Of a stretch of DNA of 51,718 nucleotides, positions 7,632 to 16,669 are shown in pieces. Location of the stretch: assembly GCF_937129525.1 (NCBI RefSeq), contig NZ_CAKZNK010000019.1, positions 1-51,718 on the forward strand. Direction: 5' to 3'. A program made the position numbers and the translations under genes. Every line of letters begins with the position of its first letter. Within the stretch, counting starts at the first letter, position 1. Source of the stretch: an uncultured Chloroflexus sp. (lineage in GTDB: Bacteria; Chloroflexota; Chloroflexia; Chloroflexales; Chloroflexaceae). The notes beneath the pieces were generated by a model that was not told the origin of the DNA, searched no databases, and was given only the letters and a program-made list of their open reading frames with translations.

Positions 7632-8603
7632 ATGTTGATTCATCCGTTTTGCTTTGCCAATCGTCCACACTCTATGGATGCATTCACCTCCATTCTCGAC
7701 ACGCTGCGCCTCAAAAGCAGCGTGTACTGCCGTTCTGAGCTGGGTTCGCCGTGGGGTTTGCACTTCGCGCCGCGTTCGTGTGCGGTCTTTCATGTATTGC
7801 ACCGCGGTAATGGTTATGTGCGTCTGTCTCATGAAGAAGCGTTGCTGCCGTTGCGCGAAGGCGATGTGATCCTCTTGCCGGGAGGAGATGAGCATACGCT
7901 GCAAGAGACGCCAACGGCGCCGCTGTTCCGCAATATCGAGCTGGATCAATGGGGGGAATGCGCTTTGATGCGCTGGAGTGATCAACCAACGACTGTTGTA
8001 CTGTGCGGAACGTTCGCCCTTGAGCAACAAGTCCTGCTTCCGTTGTTGACGCAGTTGCCTCGTCTCGTGCATATTCCGCGTAGCGAAGCCGATTCGCTTA
8101 ACAGTGTGCTGGCGCTGATGGCTGCTGAAGCCGAGGCGTCACGGCCTGGCAAAGAGGTCATTCTGCGTCGGCTGGCCGACATTCTGTTCATTCAGATCAT
8201 TCAGCGTTGGGTGGCGCTACAAGGTGTCGAACGCTGCGGCTGGTTGGGCGCGCTGCACGATCCGCTGATTGGCAAAGCCTTGAGCCTGATCCACTCGCAT
8301 CCCCAACATCCCTGGACGGTTGCGGCGCTGGCGCAAGCCGTTGCCTGTTCGCGTTCGGCATTTGCCGCGCGTTTTGCCGCTCTGGTTGGCGAATCGCCAA
8401 TCGCCTACCTGAACCGCTGGCGCGCGCAGTTGGCTGTTCGTCTGCTGGCCGAGCAACCGCGCGCAAAGGTGAGCGACATTGCCGCGCAGGTTGGCTACGA
8501 TTCCGAAGCCGCTTTCAGCAAGGCGTTTAAGCGCCAGATTGGCGTCGCGCCGCGCGCGTATCGACTGTTAACCCAACAAGCCTATCCCAATCCAACAGCC
8601 TGA
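7632..8603 (+). CDS. AraC-family transcriptional regulator with N-terminal cupin domain
   Basis: A protein of up to 323 residues. The N-terminal half is a cupin-type sensor (YCRSELGSPWGLHFAP then FHVLHRGNGYVRL, and ILLPGGDEHTL). The C-terminal half is a double helix-turn-helix of the AraC type (WTVAALAQAVACSRSAFAARFAALVG and KVSDIAAQVGYDSEAAFSKAFKR). Family members usually begin close to the second Met, MDAFTSILD, at 7674, so the true start may be there. It is transcribed divergently from the two small membrane proteins at 6544-7568, its most likely targets. The ligand is unknown. Confidence 0.86.
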   Translation: MLIHPFCFANRPHSMDAFTSILDTLRLKSSVYCRSELGSPWGLHFAPRSCAVFHVLHRGNGYVRLSHEEALLPLREGDVILLPGGDEHTLQETPTAPLFRNIELDQWGECALMRWSDQPTTVVLCGTFALEQQVLLPLLTQLPRLVHIPRSEADSLNSVLALMAAEAEASRPGKEVILRRLADILFIQIIQRWVALQGVERCGWLGALHDPLIGKALSLIHSHPQHPWTVAALAQAVACSRSAFAARFAALVGESPIAYLNRWRAQLAVRLLAEQPRAKVSDIAAQVGYDSEAAFSKAFKRQIGVAPRAYRLLTQQAYPNPTA

Positions 8604-8739
8604 ATATCCGGCAGTGGTGGCGCTGTTTCGCCATCCTTCTGATCGGGGCGACGTAACCTGATCGGCTGATAACACGTGCCACGCAGCCAGTGTCGCGACC
8701 GGTATTGCTCACTTTCCTGCGCGCGATTGCTGCTACCTG

Positions 8740-8748
8740 TGGTACTAT
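8740..8748 (+). promoter_or_regulatory. Extended -10 promoter for the malic enzyme gene
   Basis: TGG followed by TACTAT forms an extended -10 element about 80 bases before the malic enzyme ATG. No clear -35 is seen. Transcription would begin near 8755, so the hairpin at 8768-8786 would fall at the very start of the mRNA. Confidence 0.45.
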
Positions 8749-8767
8749 ACAAAAATAAGGCAATGCT

Positions 8768-8792
8768 GCCCGTCATCGTGACGGGCATTTTT
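8768..8792 (+). terminator. Intrinsic terminator or leader attenuator before the malic enzyme gene
   Basis: Arms gcccgtca (8768-8775) and tgacgggc (8779-8786) form a perfect 8-bp stem with a 3-base loop, followed by attttt. It could simply end the AraC transcript. Because a promoter candidate lies just upstream of it, it could also act as a leader attenuator. Confidence 0.6.
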
Positions 8793-8825
8793 GTGCGTTT
8801 CATTCCAGAAAACGAGGTGAAGGGT

Positions 8826-10244
8826 ATGTCCGTTGGGGTGGCTTACACGCTGACCTTGCGCTGTCAGATCGAGAACCGGCCCGGTATGCTGGGCCGGCTC
8901 ACGACGCTGATCGGCGAGTTCGGCGGCGACATCGGCGCCATCGATATTGTCCGCGCCGAACGCAACATTCTGGTGCGTGACATCACTGTGCGCGTGCAAG
9001 ATGAACAACACGGTGAACAACTGGTAGCCGCGATCAACATGCTTCAGAACATCAAAGTGCTTCAGGTCAGCGACCGTGTATTCCTTACCCACCTTGGCGG
9101 CAAACTCGCCACTCAGAGCCGCGTCTCGCTCAAAACCCGCGATGATCTCTCGCTGGCGTACACGCCAGGTGTAGCTCGTGTCTGCCGCGCAATTGCCGAT
9201 GACCCCGAAAAGGTCTATTCGCTCACCTGGAAGGGTAATAGCGTGGCTGTCGTCAGCGATGGTTCGGCGATCCTCGGTCTGGGTAACCTCGGCCCCGAAG
9301 CGGCAATGCCGGTGATGGAGGGCAAAGCGATCCTGTTCAAAGAGCTGGCGAATATTGATGCGGTGCCGATCTGTCTGCGCTCGCAAGACCCTGATCTGAT
9401 TGTGCAAACCGTTGAGCAGATTGCTCCCAGCTTCGGTGGCATCAATCTCGAAGATATTGCCGCTCCTAACTGCTTTCTGGTTGAAGGTCGGCTCGAAGAG
9501 AGTCTCGATGTTCCGGTCATGCACGATGACCAGCATGGCACTGCTGTGGTAGTGTTGGCTGCCTTGCGCAATGCGCTTCGCCTCACCGGTAAAACGTTGT
9601 CCGATGTGCGGGTGGTTGTGAATGGCATCGGCGCTGCCGGTACCGCGATCATTCGCGCCCTGATCGAGGCCGGTGTGGGTGAGATTACGGCAGTTGATCG
9701 ATTTGGGATTCTGGTCGAAGGTGATCATGCCCGCCAGACCCCAATGCAGCGGATTATTGCTTCTCTGACTAACCGCGAACGCCGTCGCGGCGATCTGTCG
9801 GTTGCGTTACGAGGAGCTGATGTCTTTATCGGCGTTTCCAGAGGGAATATCCTAACGCCTGACCACGTGCGCGCAATGAGCGCCGATCCGATCATCTTCG
9901 CTCTGGCCAACCCCATTCCCGAAGGCGATCCCGATATGCTGCGTCAGTACGCTCGTGTGGTTGCGACCGGTCGCAGCGATCAGCCCAATCAGATCAACAA
10001 TGTGCTGAGCTTCCCCGGTATCTTCCGCGGTGCGCTTGATGTCAATGCGCGCAAGATAACTTCGGCGATGCGCCTCGCCGCCGCCGAAGCGCTGGCGCAA
10101 GTGATCCCTGAAGAAGAGATGAACGAGGATTACATTGTGCCCAGTGTGTTTAATCGCCAGGTCGTGCCGGCGATCGCCGCTGCTGTGGCGCGCGCTGCTA
10201 TTACCGATGGCGTAGCTCGGCGCGCTTACACGCCGGGTGATTGA
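8826..10244 (+). CDS. NAD(P)-dependent malic enzyme with N-terminal ACT domain
   Basis: A 472-residue protein for oxidative decarboxylation of malate to pyruvate. Residues about 1-80 form an ACT domain (TLRCQIENRPGMLGRLTTLI). The malic core follows, with SLAYTPGVARVCRAI containing the catalytic Tyr and KGNSVAVVSDGSAILGLGN. MHDDQHGTAVVVLAAL is the metal-binding region, and VVVNGIGAAGTAIIRALI is the nucleotide-binding loop. The start at 8826 is chosen because the ACT fold begins there and a GAGGTGA precedes it; the frame extends upstream without family similarity. The ACT domain suggests allosteric control by a small molecule, which is inference. No transporter or pathway partner adjoins it. 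Confidence 0.92.
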   Translation: MSVGVAYTLTLRCQIENRPGMLGRLTTLIGEFGGDIGAIDIVRAERNILVRDITVRVQDEQHGEQLVAAINMLQNIKVLQVSDRVFLTHLGGKLATQSRVSLKTRDDLSLAYTPGVARVCRAIADDPEKVYSLTWKGNSVAVVSDGSAILGLGNLGPEAAMPVMEGKAILFKELANIDAVPICLRSQDPDLIVQTVEQIAPSFGGINLEDIAAPNCFLVEGRLEESLDVPVMHDDQHGTAVVVLAALRNALRLTGKTLSDVRVVVNGIGAAGTAIIRALIEAGVGEITAVDRFGILVEGDHARQTPMQRIIASLTNRERRRGDLSVALRGADVFIGVSRGNILTPDHVRAMSADPIIFALANPIPEGDPDMLRQYARVVATGRSDQPNQINNVLSFPGIFRGALDVNARKITSAMRLAAAEALAQVIPEEEMNEDYIVPSVFNRQVVPAIAAAVARAAITDGVARRAYTPGD

Positions 10245-10281
10245 GCGCAGTAGCGAGGCGGATAACGACGCTTCGCTCCAG

Positions 10282-10324
10282 GATGCCGAAACGCCACCTC
10301 ACCCCGATCGCGCGTTTCGGCATC
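10282..10324. terminator. 12-bp inverted repeat between converging genes
   Basis: Arms gatgccgaaacg (10282-10293) and cgtttcggcatc (10313-10324) are perfectly complementary across a 19-base loop. The distal arm overlaps the stop codon of the protease gene on the minus strand. There is no T tract, so it may be a bidirectional termination or RNA-stability element. Confidence 0.5.
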
Positions 10325-11147
10325 ACCGATTCTGCGTCAACCATACCCGCCATTCGGCTTCGAGTGTTGCCAGCTCAACACCGTATATGCCGTAGTAATC
10401 GGCGCTCCCCGCAACGCCATTTCCGCTCTGATAGAGCCGGTCAAATGCGTCACGTCCATACTGACTCAAGAGGTATTCTACAAAACTGGCCCACTGATAG
10501 TAGAGGGTATTCATTTCGGCGGCGGATCGTCCCAAATGGTTGGCAACTAGCGGCATCGGCGCTTGCCCGCCGAGAAAGGCGTGAAAGTCAGGCGAGCGAC
10601 CGAGCCAGTACATTCCCGCACCCCAGGTTGCCCAGCCTTCGAGCAGAATCGGGTCACTCTGAAGATGGGCATCACCATAGTAATCGTGGGCGAGCTGGTG
10701 AACAAATTCGTGCGCGAGAATATTCACAGCGCGGGCCGCTGGAATGTCCGCGCATGTAAAGACCTGCGCTTCGCGTCGGCTGGTATAGGCTGCCCCGTGC
10801 AGGGCACAGTTCGGTTCAGCCTGAATTGTTACGGTAATCGGCCCGGTTGGCGCAGTTGCCGTGCGCGCGCTGACGTAGGCCAGCGCAGCGTACAGTTCGG
10901 CGGTGATGGCCTGGTCGCTTGTGCCCGGGGGCAGCGCGTTTGCTGCGACGATAACCTGTAGTGTCGCCGCGCTCACCGGCATCATCGTTGCCCTGAGGCT
11001 CTGCGGCTGCTCAACATTGCCGATACTGGCAACGATTGGCGAAATGTACGGTTCAGATTGGTTGACCCGATGGAAAGCAATCGCGCCGGCTATGATGATC
11101 AAAACGGTTGCGATCAGCCACCAGTGTCTCTTGTGCGGTAGCGCCAT
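10323..11147 (-). CDS. Membrane-anchored zinc metalloprotease-like protein
   Basis: A 274-residue protein with an N-terminal signal anchor (HWWLIATVLIIIAGAIAF, about residues 8-25), so the rest lies outside the cytoplasm. The motif ILAHEFVHQLAHDYYGD contains the HExxH zinc site and is followed by LEGWATWGAGMYW, where the Glu is the likely third ligand of a gluzincin fold. A basic N-terminus precedes the anchor. The start at 11147 follows an AAAGG. A neighbouring gene on the same strand, at 11275, encodes a larger secreted protease with a similar HEFxHxxH site. Substrate unknown. Confidence 0.72.
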   Translation of the reverse strand: MALPHKRHWWLIATVLIIIAGAIAFHRVNQSEPYISPIVASIGNVEQPQSLRATMMPVSAATLQVIVAANALPPGTSDQAITAELYAALAYVSARTATAPTGPITVTIQAEPNCALHGAAYTSRREAQVFTCADIPAARAVNILAHEFVHQLAHDYYGDAHLQSDPILLEGWATWGAGMYWLGRSPDFHAFLGGQAPMPLVANHLGRSAAEMNTLYYQWASFVEYLLSQYGRDAFDRLYQSGNGVAGSADYYGIYGVELATLEAEWRVWLTQNR

Positions 11148-11274
11148 AGAGTGGCCTTTGCCCTGATCGCGGTGATGGCAGGTCGCTACTGACGTTCGTG
11201 CCAATGATAGATTGCCGTTGACGGTTCAAACGGTTGTCGCCAGCGCTTACGCAATCTCTGGCATCTCTCTAACT

Positions 11275-13278
11275 CTACTCACTGATCACTTCATACTGCG
11301 CGCGCTCGCTGGTATGCGGAGTCACGGCAATGACTACCAGGATGCCACGCTCTCCGTTGTTGAGTGTGGCCGTTGCCAACCCGTCGCTATCGGTGGTTAA
11401 CGCCTCTACGGTTATCTGTCCGTTGGCTGCCGCGCGCACCAGGCGCAATTCCCATTGTTGTGGAAGATCGCCATCGATCCGCGCGAACCCTATCGCTTCC
11501 CAATCGCCGGGGCCGTCTTCAACATCGTCGCGAAAGCCGATCTCAGGAATTGCGATGTTGTCGATCATGATACCCGGCGCATGCACACCCTGATCGTTGA
11601 TCGACCAGAAACGCAAGAGGATCTCGCGTCCGGCAAAGGGAGTGAGATCCATCTGCTCGGTCACCCAGCGCCCTCGCAAACCATCCTCTACATTCGCCTC
11701 CGGTCGTCCTGAAACACCGGTCAGACCGTGCCCGTAATTCACCCCCTGCGGATCGTAGTCTGTCGTCCACATACCGGGCAATGTCTCCCAGGTCTGACCC
11801 TTGTCCGTGGAAACGGTGACAAAGGCGTAGTCGTAGTCGTCTTCAATTTCAAACCACATATCAAAGGTCAGCGTTGCTGCGCTTACAGCGCGCAGATCGA
11901 CCTTGCGCGTGAGCATTGCTACGCTATCATCACTCCGGTTGCTCCACCAGGCATAGCGACCACGCGGCATTTGTCCGGCAATGCGCGTTGTTGTATCGCC
12001 GCGAAAGGTCACCGCGCGCGTGTTGCGTGGCAGTTCCAGATAATCTACCCCGAACTGGATGATGTCATCACTGTAACGACTGTCAATCGGAGTGGGTCGT
12101 ATTTTTCGTGGCAACAGGTTGCTCAGTTCAGTGCCGGTATCGTAGGTGTAACGCCCATCGCCGACTCGCGGGTCATTGATCAGATTGGCGACAGCCCAAT
12201 CAGCCATAATCTGGCGAAAATGGGTAATGTCGGGCCGGGTGCGCGCAGTCAGCGCGACAAATGCCTCGAGATTATGGCCGGCATTAGCCTGAATCAGGGG
12301 GCGCAACTGATCGCGACCGGCATACTGCGCATAGATATAGCGCATAAACAGGTGAGCTGCTCCGTAATGTACGCCTGACTGACCGGGCGCGAAGCCCCAT
12401 CCGGTGAGCTGGATGTCAGGATTGCGCAGGTAAAGCGGAATGAAACCTTCACTCTGGAAGCCATTGAGGTCTTCGGCTAACTGCGACATGCCTTCATTCA
12501 ACCAGAGCGCGCTACCCGGCTGCTCATTCTGGTGGATCATGTGCTGGAATTCGTGGGCCAGCACGTCAAGGTAGGTATCGCTATCAAACGGCATCAATTC
12601 GATGTTCATAAAGAACATCTCGCGCTCGTTGCTGTAACGATTGATCTGTCGGGGTAGCGAGTCGCTGGAGGAATAGTAGCCTAAGATTTGGCGGCTGCGC
12701 TCAACCGCATTGAGGATGGTAATGCGGTTGTCACCATCAACACCGGGTTGCGCTTCGCTGCCGAAGATCTCGCGAGTGCGCGGATAGATCTCTTGCTCAA
12801 AGGTTTGGGCAGCGCGTTCGAGCGCCCGCTGGTCGTAAGGCACACCCGTTTCCACGTACATCAGCACAATCGGCCCGACGTAGCGCAGCTCAGCAGTAAT
12901 TTCATATTGGGTATCGTCGCTAAAGTCGGTCACGAAAAAGGTGCGTCGTTCACCCACCTGCACATCGAGTGGCTCGCTGCGTGCTATGTAGGGGCATGCG
13001 TCTGGCGCCGAACGACAGGCGCCGAGCTGGCGGGCCAGTTCAACCTGATCGCGCGGCAATCTGGCAGCAGCGTCGATCAGGGCAATTTCGTCAACACTGC
13101 CGATCGGTTCCGGTATCACGGTCGCTACCGGAGTTGGTGGGGCCGGCGGCGCATCGGTTGAGCCGGTAATCGGTGTTCTGGAAGGCTTGTCAGGCGTCGG
13201 TTCAGCCGGCGGCATGCAGCCTGTCAAAACGGTCAGCACAGCGATGATTGTGATCAGGGAATGAAGTGCGCGTTTCAT
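11275..13278 (-). CDS. Lipoprotein zinc metalloprotease, immune inhibitor A-like
   Basis: A 667-residue secreted protein. The N-terminus has a lipoprotein signal with lipobox LTGC (Cys21) and then a Pro/Thr-rich linker. The catalytic part contains LDVLAHEFQHMIHQNEQPGS followed by WLNEGMSQLAEDLNG, the HExxH plus downstream Glu of gluzincin proteases. The C-terminal half resembles the immune inhibitor A tail (MWFEIEDDYDYAFVTVSTDK and GREILLRFWSINDQG), a MAM-like beta-sandwich. The ATG follows AAGGATA. It would work at the cell surface on proteins; whether for nutrition or defence cannot be told. Confidence 0.82.
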   Translation of the reverse strand: MKRALHSLITIIAVLTVLTGCMPPAEPTPDKPSRTPITGSTDAPPAPPTPVATVIPEPIGSVDEIALIDAAARLPRDQVELARQLGACRSAPDACPYIARSEPLDVQVGERRTFFVTDFSDDTQYEITAELRYVGPIVLMYVETGVPYDQRALERAAQTFEQEIYPRTREIFGSEAQPGVDGDNRITILNAVERSRQILGYYSSSDSLPRQINRYSNEREMFFMNIELMPFDSDTYLDVLAHEFQHMIHQNEQPGSALWLNEGMSQLAEDLNGFQSEGFIPLYLRNPDIQLTGWGFAPGQSGVHYGAAHLFMRYIYAQYAGRDQLRPLIQANAGHNLEAFVALTARTRPDITHFRQIMADWAVANLINDPRVGDGRYTYDTGTELSNLLPRKIRPTPIDSRYSDDIIQFGVDYLELPRNTRAVTFRGDTTTRIAGQMPRGRYAWWSNRSDDSVAMLTRKVDLRAVSAATLTFDMWFEIEDDYDYAFVTVSTDKGQTWETLPGMWTTDYDPQGVNYGHGLTGVSGRPEANVEDGLRGRWVTEQMDLTPFAGREILLRFWSINDQGVHAPGIMIDNIAIPEIGFRDDVEDGPGDWEAIGFARIDGDLPQQWELRLVRAAANGQITVEALTTDSDGLATATLNNGERGILVVIAVTPHTSERAQYEVISE

Positions 13279-13340
13279 TATCCTTACGCCTTTGCGCTAT
13301 CCGCCAAACGCCGTCATGCCTTCCCCTGCATTGTACCGCA

Positions 13341-13370
13341 AAAAGAGCGCCACTCGCCATCGAGTGACGC
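13341..13370 (-). terminator. Intrinsic terminator after htpX
   Basis: On the minus strand a 10-bp stem (arms 13347-13356 and 13361-13370, one G-U pair, 4-base loop) is followed by CTCTTTT. The plus strand also continues into an A/T-rich run (ccataaaaaa). It closes the htpX transcript 56 bp after its stop. Confidence 0.7.
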
Positions 13371-13425
13371 CCATAAAAAAGGGGGGAAGGGGATAATCTA
13401 TGTCAACGCGCTGCGGGCATGGCTG

Positions 13426-14316
13426 TTACGCGGCGATGGCAGTGTTCCCACTACGATTGGCCATCGCGCGCAGGCGCGAGATTCGCTTGTGCGTCTCCGG
13501 GTGGGTGCGGAACAGGCTGGCCAGGCCACCCAATACCGGATTGATAATGTACAGGTGTGCAGTTGCCGGACGCGCCTCTTCCATCGGCATCCGCCCCGCT
13601 GCCCACTCCAGCTTCTCAAGCGCGCTGGCAAGTGGCAACGGATTACCCAGAATTTGAGCGCCGCCAGCGTCAGCCATATATTCACGCGAGCGCGAGATCG
13701 CCATCTGAATGATCAGTGCCATGATCGGCGCCAGCATCGCCGTAAGCACGCCGCCAACCATCCCGGCGAGGCCACCATCCTCCTCATCACTACCTCCCAG
13801 TCCGGCAAAGATCATACCCCACATCACCATGTCGGCCAACATCCCAATCGCGCCAGCGATGGTAGCCGCAATTGATGAAATGAGGGTGTCACGATGCTTG
13901 ATATGCGCCAGCTCGTGCGCAATCACCCCGGCCAACTCCTCGCGCGTCAGCAGGCGAGCAATGCCGGTTGTCACCGCGACAGCGCCATGCTCCGGATCGC
14001 GACCGGTAGCGAACGCATTCGGTGCATCGGTGTCGATAATGTAAACGCGCGGCTTTGGAATGCCGGCCCGTCGCGATAGCTCTTCAACCATCGTGTGCAG
14101 TTCAGGCGCTTCGTCAGGCGATACTTCTTGTGCGCCACTCATCTTGAGCGCCAAGGTGTCAGAAAACCACCACGCGCCCATATTCATAATGATGGCCAGA
14201 ACGAAGGCGATGATCATACCGATCTGACCGCCAACTGCGCCACCGATCACGATAAACAGACCGGTGAGCAATCCGAGCAGGCCGACTGTCTTCAAGCTGT
14301 TTATGAATATCGTCAT
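13426..14316 (-). CDS. htpX: HtpX-type membrane zinc metalloprotease
   Basis: A 296-residue integral membrane protease of the M48 family that degrades misfolded membrane proteins. Two N-terminal helices (about residues 8-50) precede the active site VIAHELAHIKHRD (His134, Glu135, His138). Two further hydrophobic segments follow (residues about 145-195). The third ligand Glu is in SREYMADAGGAQI. The start at 14316 is supported by GGAGGAGA. A longer frame reaching 14598 has no ribosome site and no family match. A good promoter lies upstream at 14375-14403. Confidence 0.93.
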   Translation of the reverse strand: MTIFINSLKTVGLLGLLTGLFIVIGGAVGGQIGMIIAFVLAIIMNMGAWWFSDTLALKMSGAQEVSPDEAPELHTMVEELSRRAGIPKPRVYIIDTDAPNAFATGRDPEHGAVAVTTGIARLLTREELAGVIAHELAHIKHRDTLISSIAATIAGAIGMLADMVMWGMIFAGLGGSDEEDGGLAGMVGGVLTAMLAPIMALIIQMAISRSREYMADAGGAQILGNPLPLASALEKLEWAAGRMPMEEARPATAHLYIINPVLGGLASLFRTHPETHKRISRLRAMANRSGNTAIAA

Positions 14317-14374
14317 GTGGTCTCCTCCACAGCATGAACAGAGGCTTAATGCGTATTGTTGTAATTGCACTATC

Positions 14375-14403
14375 AGTATAGCGAAGCGGGTGGAGGTAGC
14401 CAA
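14375..14403 (-). promoter_or_regulatory. Sigma-70-type promoter for htpX
   Basis: On the minus strand TTGGCT (14398-14403) and TATACT (14375-14380) are separated by exactly 17 bp. The expected start of transcription is about 50 bases before the htpX ATG. Confidence 0.6.
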
Positions 14404-14757
14404 GGGGTTGCCTTTCCCGTTGGAGTGGGAAGAAGTTCCCGTTCGGATGGCGCGCATGGTCTCTGCGCAGCCGCCGAGAGGATGCTGCCGGTAGCGAGTG
14501 GGTTGCGTCGAGCAGGAGCCGCAGATGGTACCCTTAGTCCGGCTAGTGCCGCGCCCTATCACCAGCGTGATCGGTTCATTCGATGGCAGATTGGGCAATG
14601 CGCGATTGCTATCGGGGTTTTTGGCTTGGGTTGACTGGCTACGCTCTGATCACCCCGACGCGCCTGATCGCGACGTAAAGCGGAGTCTAAACCCTGACAG
14701 GCTGGTGTACCTGTCAGGGTTGTGTTACCACCATTGACCGGCACGATAACGTTACCG
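14404..14757. other. Intergenic stretch between htpX and the dioxygenase-like gene
   Basis: No gene could be supported here. The only clear structure is the 12-bp hairpin at 14690-14721, listed separately. The open frames in this stretch lack ribosome sites and read as low-complexity translations. Confidence 0.5.
14690..14721. terminator. 12-bp perfect hairpin, terminator-like or dispersed repeat
   Basis: Arms aaccctgacagg (14690-14701) and cctgtcagggtt (14710-14721) surround an 8-base loop. On the minus strand it follows the end of the dioxygenase-like gene by about 36 bases. The palindrome 'accctgacagg' is, from memory, a commonly dispersed type in several phyla, so it may be a repeat serving as terminator. 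Confidence 0.55.
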
Positions 14758-15708
14758 CTACAACGGTTTCAATCCAGCCTCAATCTCAGCTCGATATGGT
14801 TCAAGGAAAGGTGGCAATGCTAGCCGCTCACCCAAGGCATCAAACGGCTCATCGACCGCAAATCCTGGCTCATCGGTTGCCAGCTCAAAGAGGATGCCGT
14901 TCGGTTCACGGAAGTAGATGCTGCGAAAGTAGTAACGGTCAACAATCCCGCTGTTGGGGATGCGTAACTCGCGCAACCGCCGTGCCCACGCCTCGTGTTC
15001 AGCAAAGGTTGGCACGCGGAAGGCTACATGATGGACTCCGCCGGCGCCTGGCTGAGCCGGCGGTAACTGCGGTTGCCCGATCACGTGTACCTCGGCTGCC
15101 GGCCCGCCTTCGCCCATCGTGTAGACGTACACCGTGTCACCGGGATAATCGGGATGCACATAGCTCCGCTGCAATTGCATGCCGAGCGCCATGCGGAGCA
15201 CGGCATCGGTCGGACCGGGTCGGGCTACGCTCAACATCACCGGCCCTAACCCGCGAATCTGGTGTTCGGCAGGCACCGGACTGTATTGCCACGGCACAAA
15301 TTCGCCGGCGCCACCATCATCGATCAGGGTCAGCCGTTGCCCTTCCGGGTCTTCAAAATCCAGCGCCAGCCGGCCATCGCGTTCGTTCACCTCGCCAACT
15401 ACAATGTTCGCTGCGCGGAGTCGTTCGGCCCACCATTCCAGGCTGGCTCTTCCATGAACCCGCAGCATTGCGCGAATGATGCTATGCGTACCGCGCCGTT
15501 CGGGTGGCACTGGCCAATCAAAGAAGGTCAGGTCGCTACCGGGTGTGCCGACGCCGTCAGCGTAGAAGAGATGGTAGGCGCTGGTATCGTCTTGATTTAC
15601 AGTGCGCTTAACCAGTCTCATGCCGAGCACGCGGGTGTAGAAATCGTAGTTACGGCGAATGTCGGCTGAGATGGCTGTAACGTGGTGAATACCGGTCAGA
15701 GAGAGCAT
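14758..15708 (-). CDS. Ring-cleaving dioxygenase-like vicinal-oxygen-chelate protein (MhqO/MhqA type)
   Basis: A 316-residue protein with two tandem glyoxalase folds. [20 protein letters not shown] opens the first, and [19 protein letters not shown] opens the second. [14 protein letters not shown] supplies the C-terminal metal-binding Glu. His8, the second-module His and that Glu would bind the metal. Relatives act on hydroquinones and catechols and are often induced by quinone stress. The start at 15708 follows AAGGAAT. It lies 61 bp downstream of a response regulator on the same strand, with a perfect 13-bp palindrome in between. The substrate is not determined. Confidence 0.85.
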   Translation of the reverse strand: MLSLTGIHHVTAISADIRRNYDFYTRVLGMRLVKRTVNQDDTSAYHLFYADGVGTPGSDLTFFDWPVPPERRGTHSIIRAMLRVHGRASLEWWAERLRAANIVVGEVNERDGRLALDFEDPEGQRLTLIDDGGAGEFVPWQYSPVPAEHQIRGLGPVMLSVARPGPTDAVLRMALGMQLQRSYVHPDYPGDTVYVYTMGEGGPAAEVHVIGQPQLPPAQPGAGGVHHVAFRVPTFAEHEAWARRLRELRIPNSGIVDRYYFRSIYFREPNGILFELATDEPGFAVDEPFDALGERLALPPFLEPYRAEIEAGLKPL

Positions 15709-15724
15709 GATACATTCCTTCGCC

Positions 15725-15753
15725 GCCATCGCACCATTGCATGGTGCGATGGC
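15725..15753. promoter_or_regulatory. 13-bp perfect palindrome upstream of the dioxygenase-like gene
   Basis: Arms gccatcgcaccat (15725-15737) and atggtgcgatggc (15741-15753) flank a 3-base spacer, ending 17 bases before the dioxygenase ATG. There is no T tract on the minus strand. An operator or an RNA hairpin controlling the downstream gene is therefore as likely as a terminator. Confidence 0.5.
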
Positions 15754-15769
15754 ATGATTGTCCTGGTCA

Positions 15770-16429
15770 TCAACGGAGTTCCGGAGGCGGCACCAGCCCG
15801 CGCTGTACGGCGACAATCGCCGCCTGAGTGCGGTTACTAACGCCGAGCTTCTGAAAGATCTCACTCAAACGGTTGCCGACCGTCTTCTCGGCTAGACTGA
15901 GCTTGAGGGCAATAGCGCGATTATCATCACCCTGAGCAACAAGAGCGAGAATATCGCGTTCACGTGGCGTCAGCACTTCATTCAGTGACGGCGCATTATC
16001 ATTCCGGCGCAGCAGATCAAGCACTCGCGCGGCGGCGCTGCCGGCCAGCGCTGCTTCACCGCGGTAAACCACGTGAATGGCTTCGATCAGCTCAGTCGCA
16101 TCGGCATCCTTCAGCAGATAGGCGTTAGCGCCGGCCCGCAGGGCCTCGAGCACTGTCTGTTCGTCGCGGTGCATCGTCAACACGACGCAGCGCGTGTTAG
16201 GGCTGACCTGCCCGATCTGACGCGCGGCCTCAATGCCGGTCATCACCGGCATTGACACGTCGAGCAGGGCGATGTCAGGTTGAGTGGCCTTGGCCGCTTC
16301 AACCGCAGCCGCGCCATCGCGCACTTCGGCGACGACCTGGAAGCCGCCTTTGCGTTCGAGGATTTCTCGTAACCCTTGCCGGAACATTGTATGGTCATCA
16401 GCGATAAGGATCGTTATCGCATTGTTCAT
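15770..16429 (-). CDS. NarL/FixJ-type response regulator
   Basis: A 219-residue two-domain regulator. The receiver domain (residues about 5-120) has acidic Asp11-Asp12, the phospho-acceptor Asp57 in [10 protein letters not shown] and Lys in [11 protein letters not shown]. The LuxR-type helix-turn-helix spans about residues 150-215 ([23 protein letters not shown] and [20 protein letters not shown]). The ATG at 16429 is preceded by GGAGG. No histidine kinase is adjacent, so its partner must be elsewhere. The downstream dioxygenase-like gene may be a target, which is an inference from position only. Confidence 0.9.
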   Translation of the reverse strand: MNNAITILIADDHTMFRQGLREILERKGGFQVVAEVRDGAAAVEAAKATQPDIALLDVSMPVMTGIEAARQIGQVSPNTRCVVLTMHRDEQTVLEALRAGANAYLLKDADATELIEAIHVVYRGEAALAGSAAARVLDLLRRNDNAPSLNEVLTPRERDILALVAQGDDNRAIALKLSLAEKTVGNRLSEIFQKLGVSNRTQAAIVAVQRGLVPPPELR

Positions 16430-16669
16430 AATGCCTCCAACCTGCATGCACAGGTTTATCTGAACAAAGTATCTGTCATGCATCTTACCATGGAAGCTTC
16501 ATCAAATGCCAAAAGCCGGCGCGTCCGGCAGGGTGATGGCGCGCTGGCGAACGGGGCAATCTGTTGTGCGCATCAACGTGGGCGTGGGAAACGGATCAGG
16601 TCTGCGTTTTCTCGCTCAGTTGCGTTGTTGGCGAAGAAGCTGTGACCAGTGCCGGCTCTCTGTGCCGTC

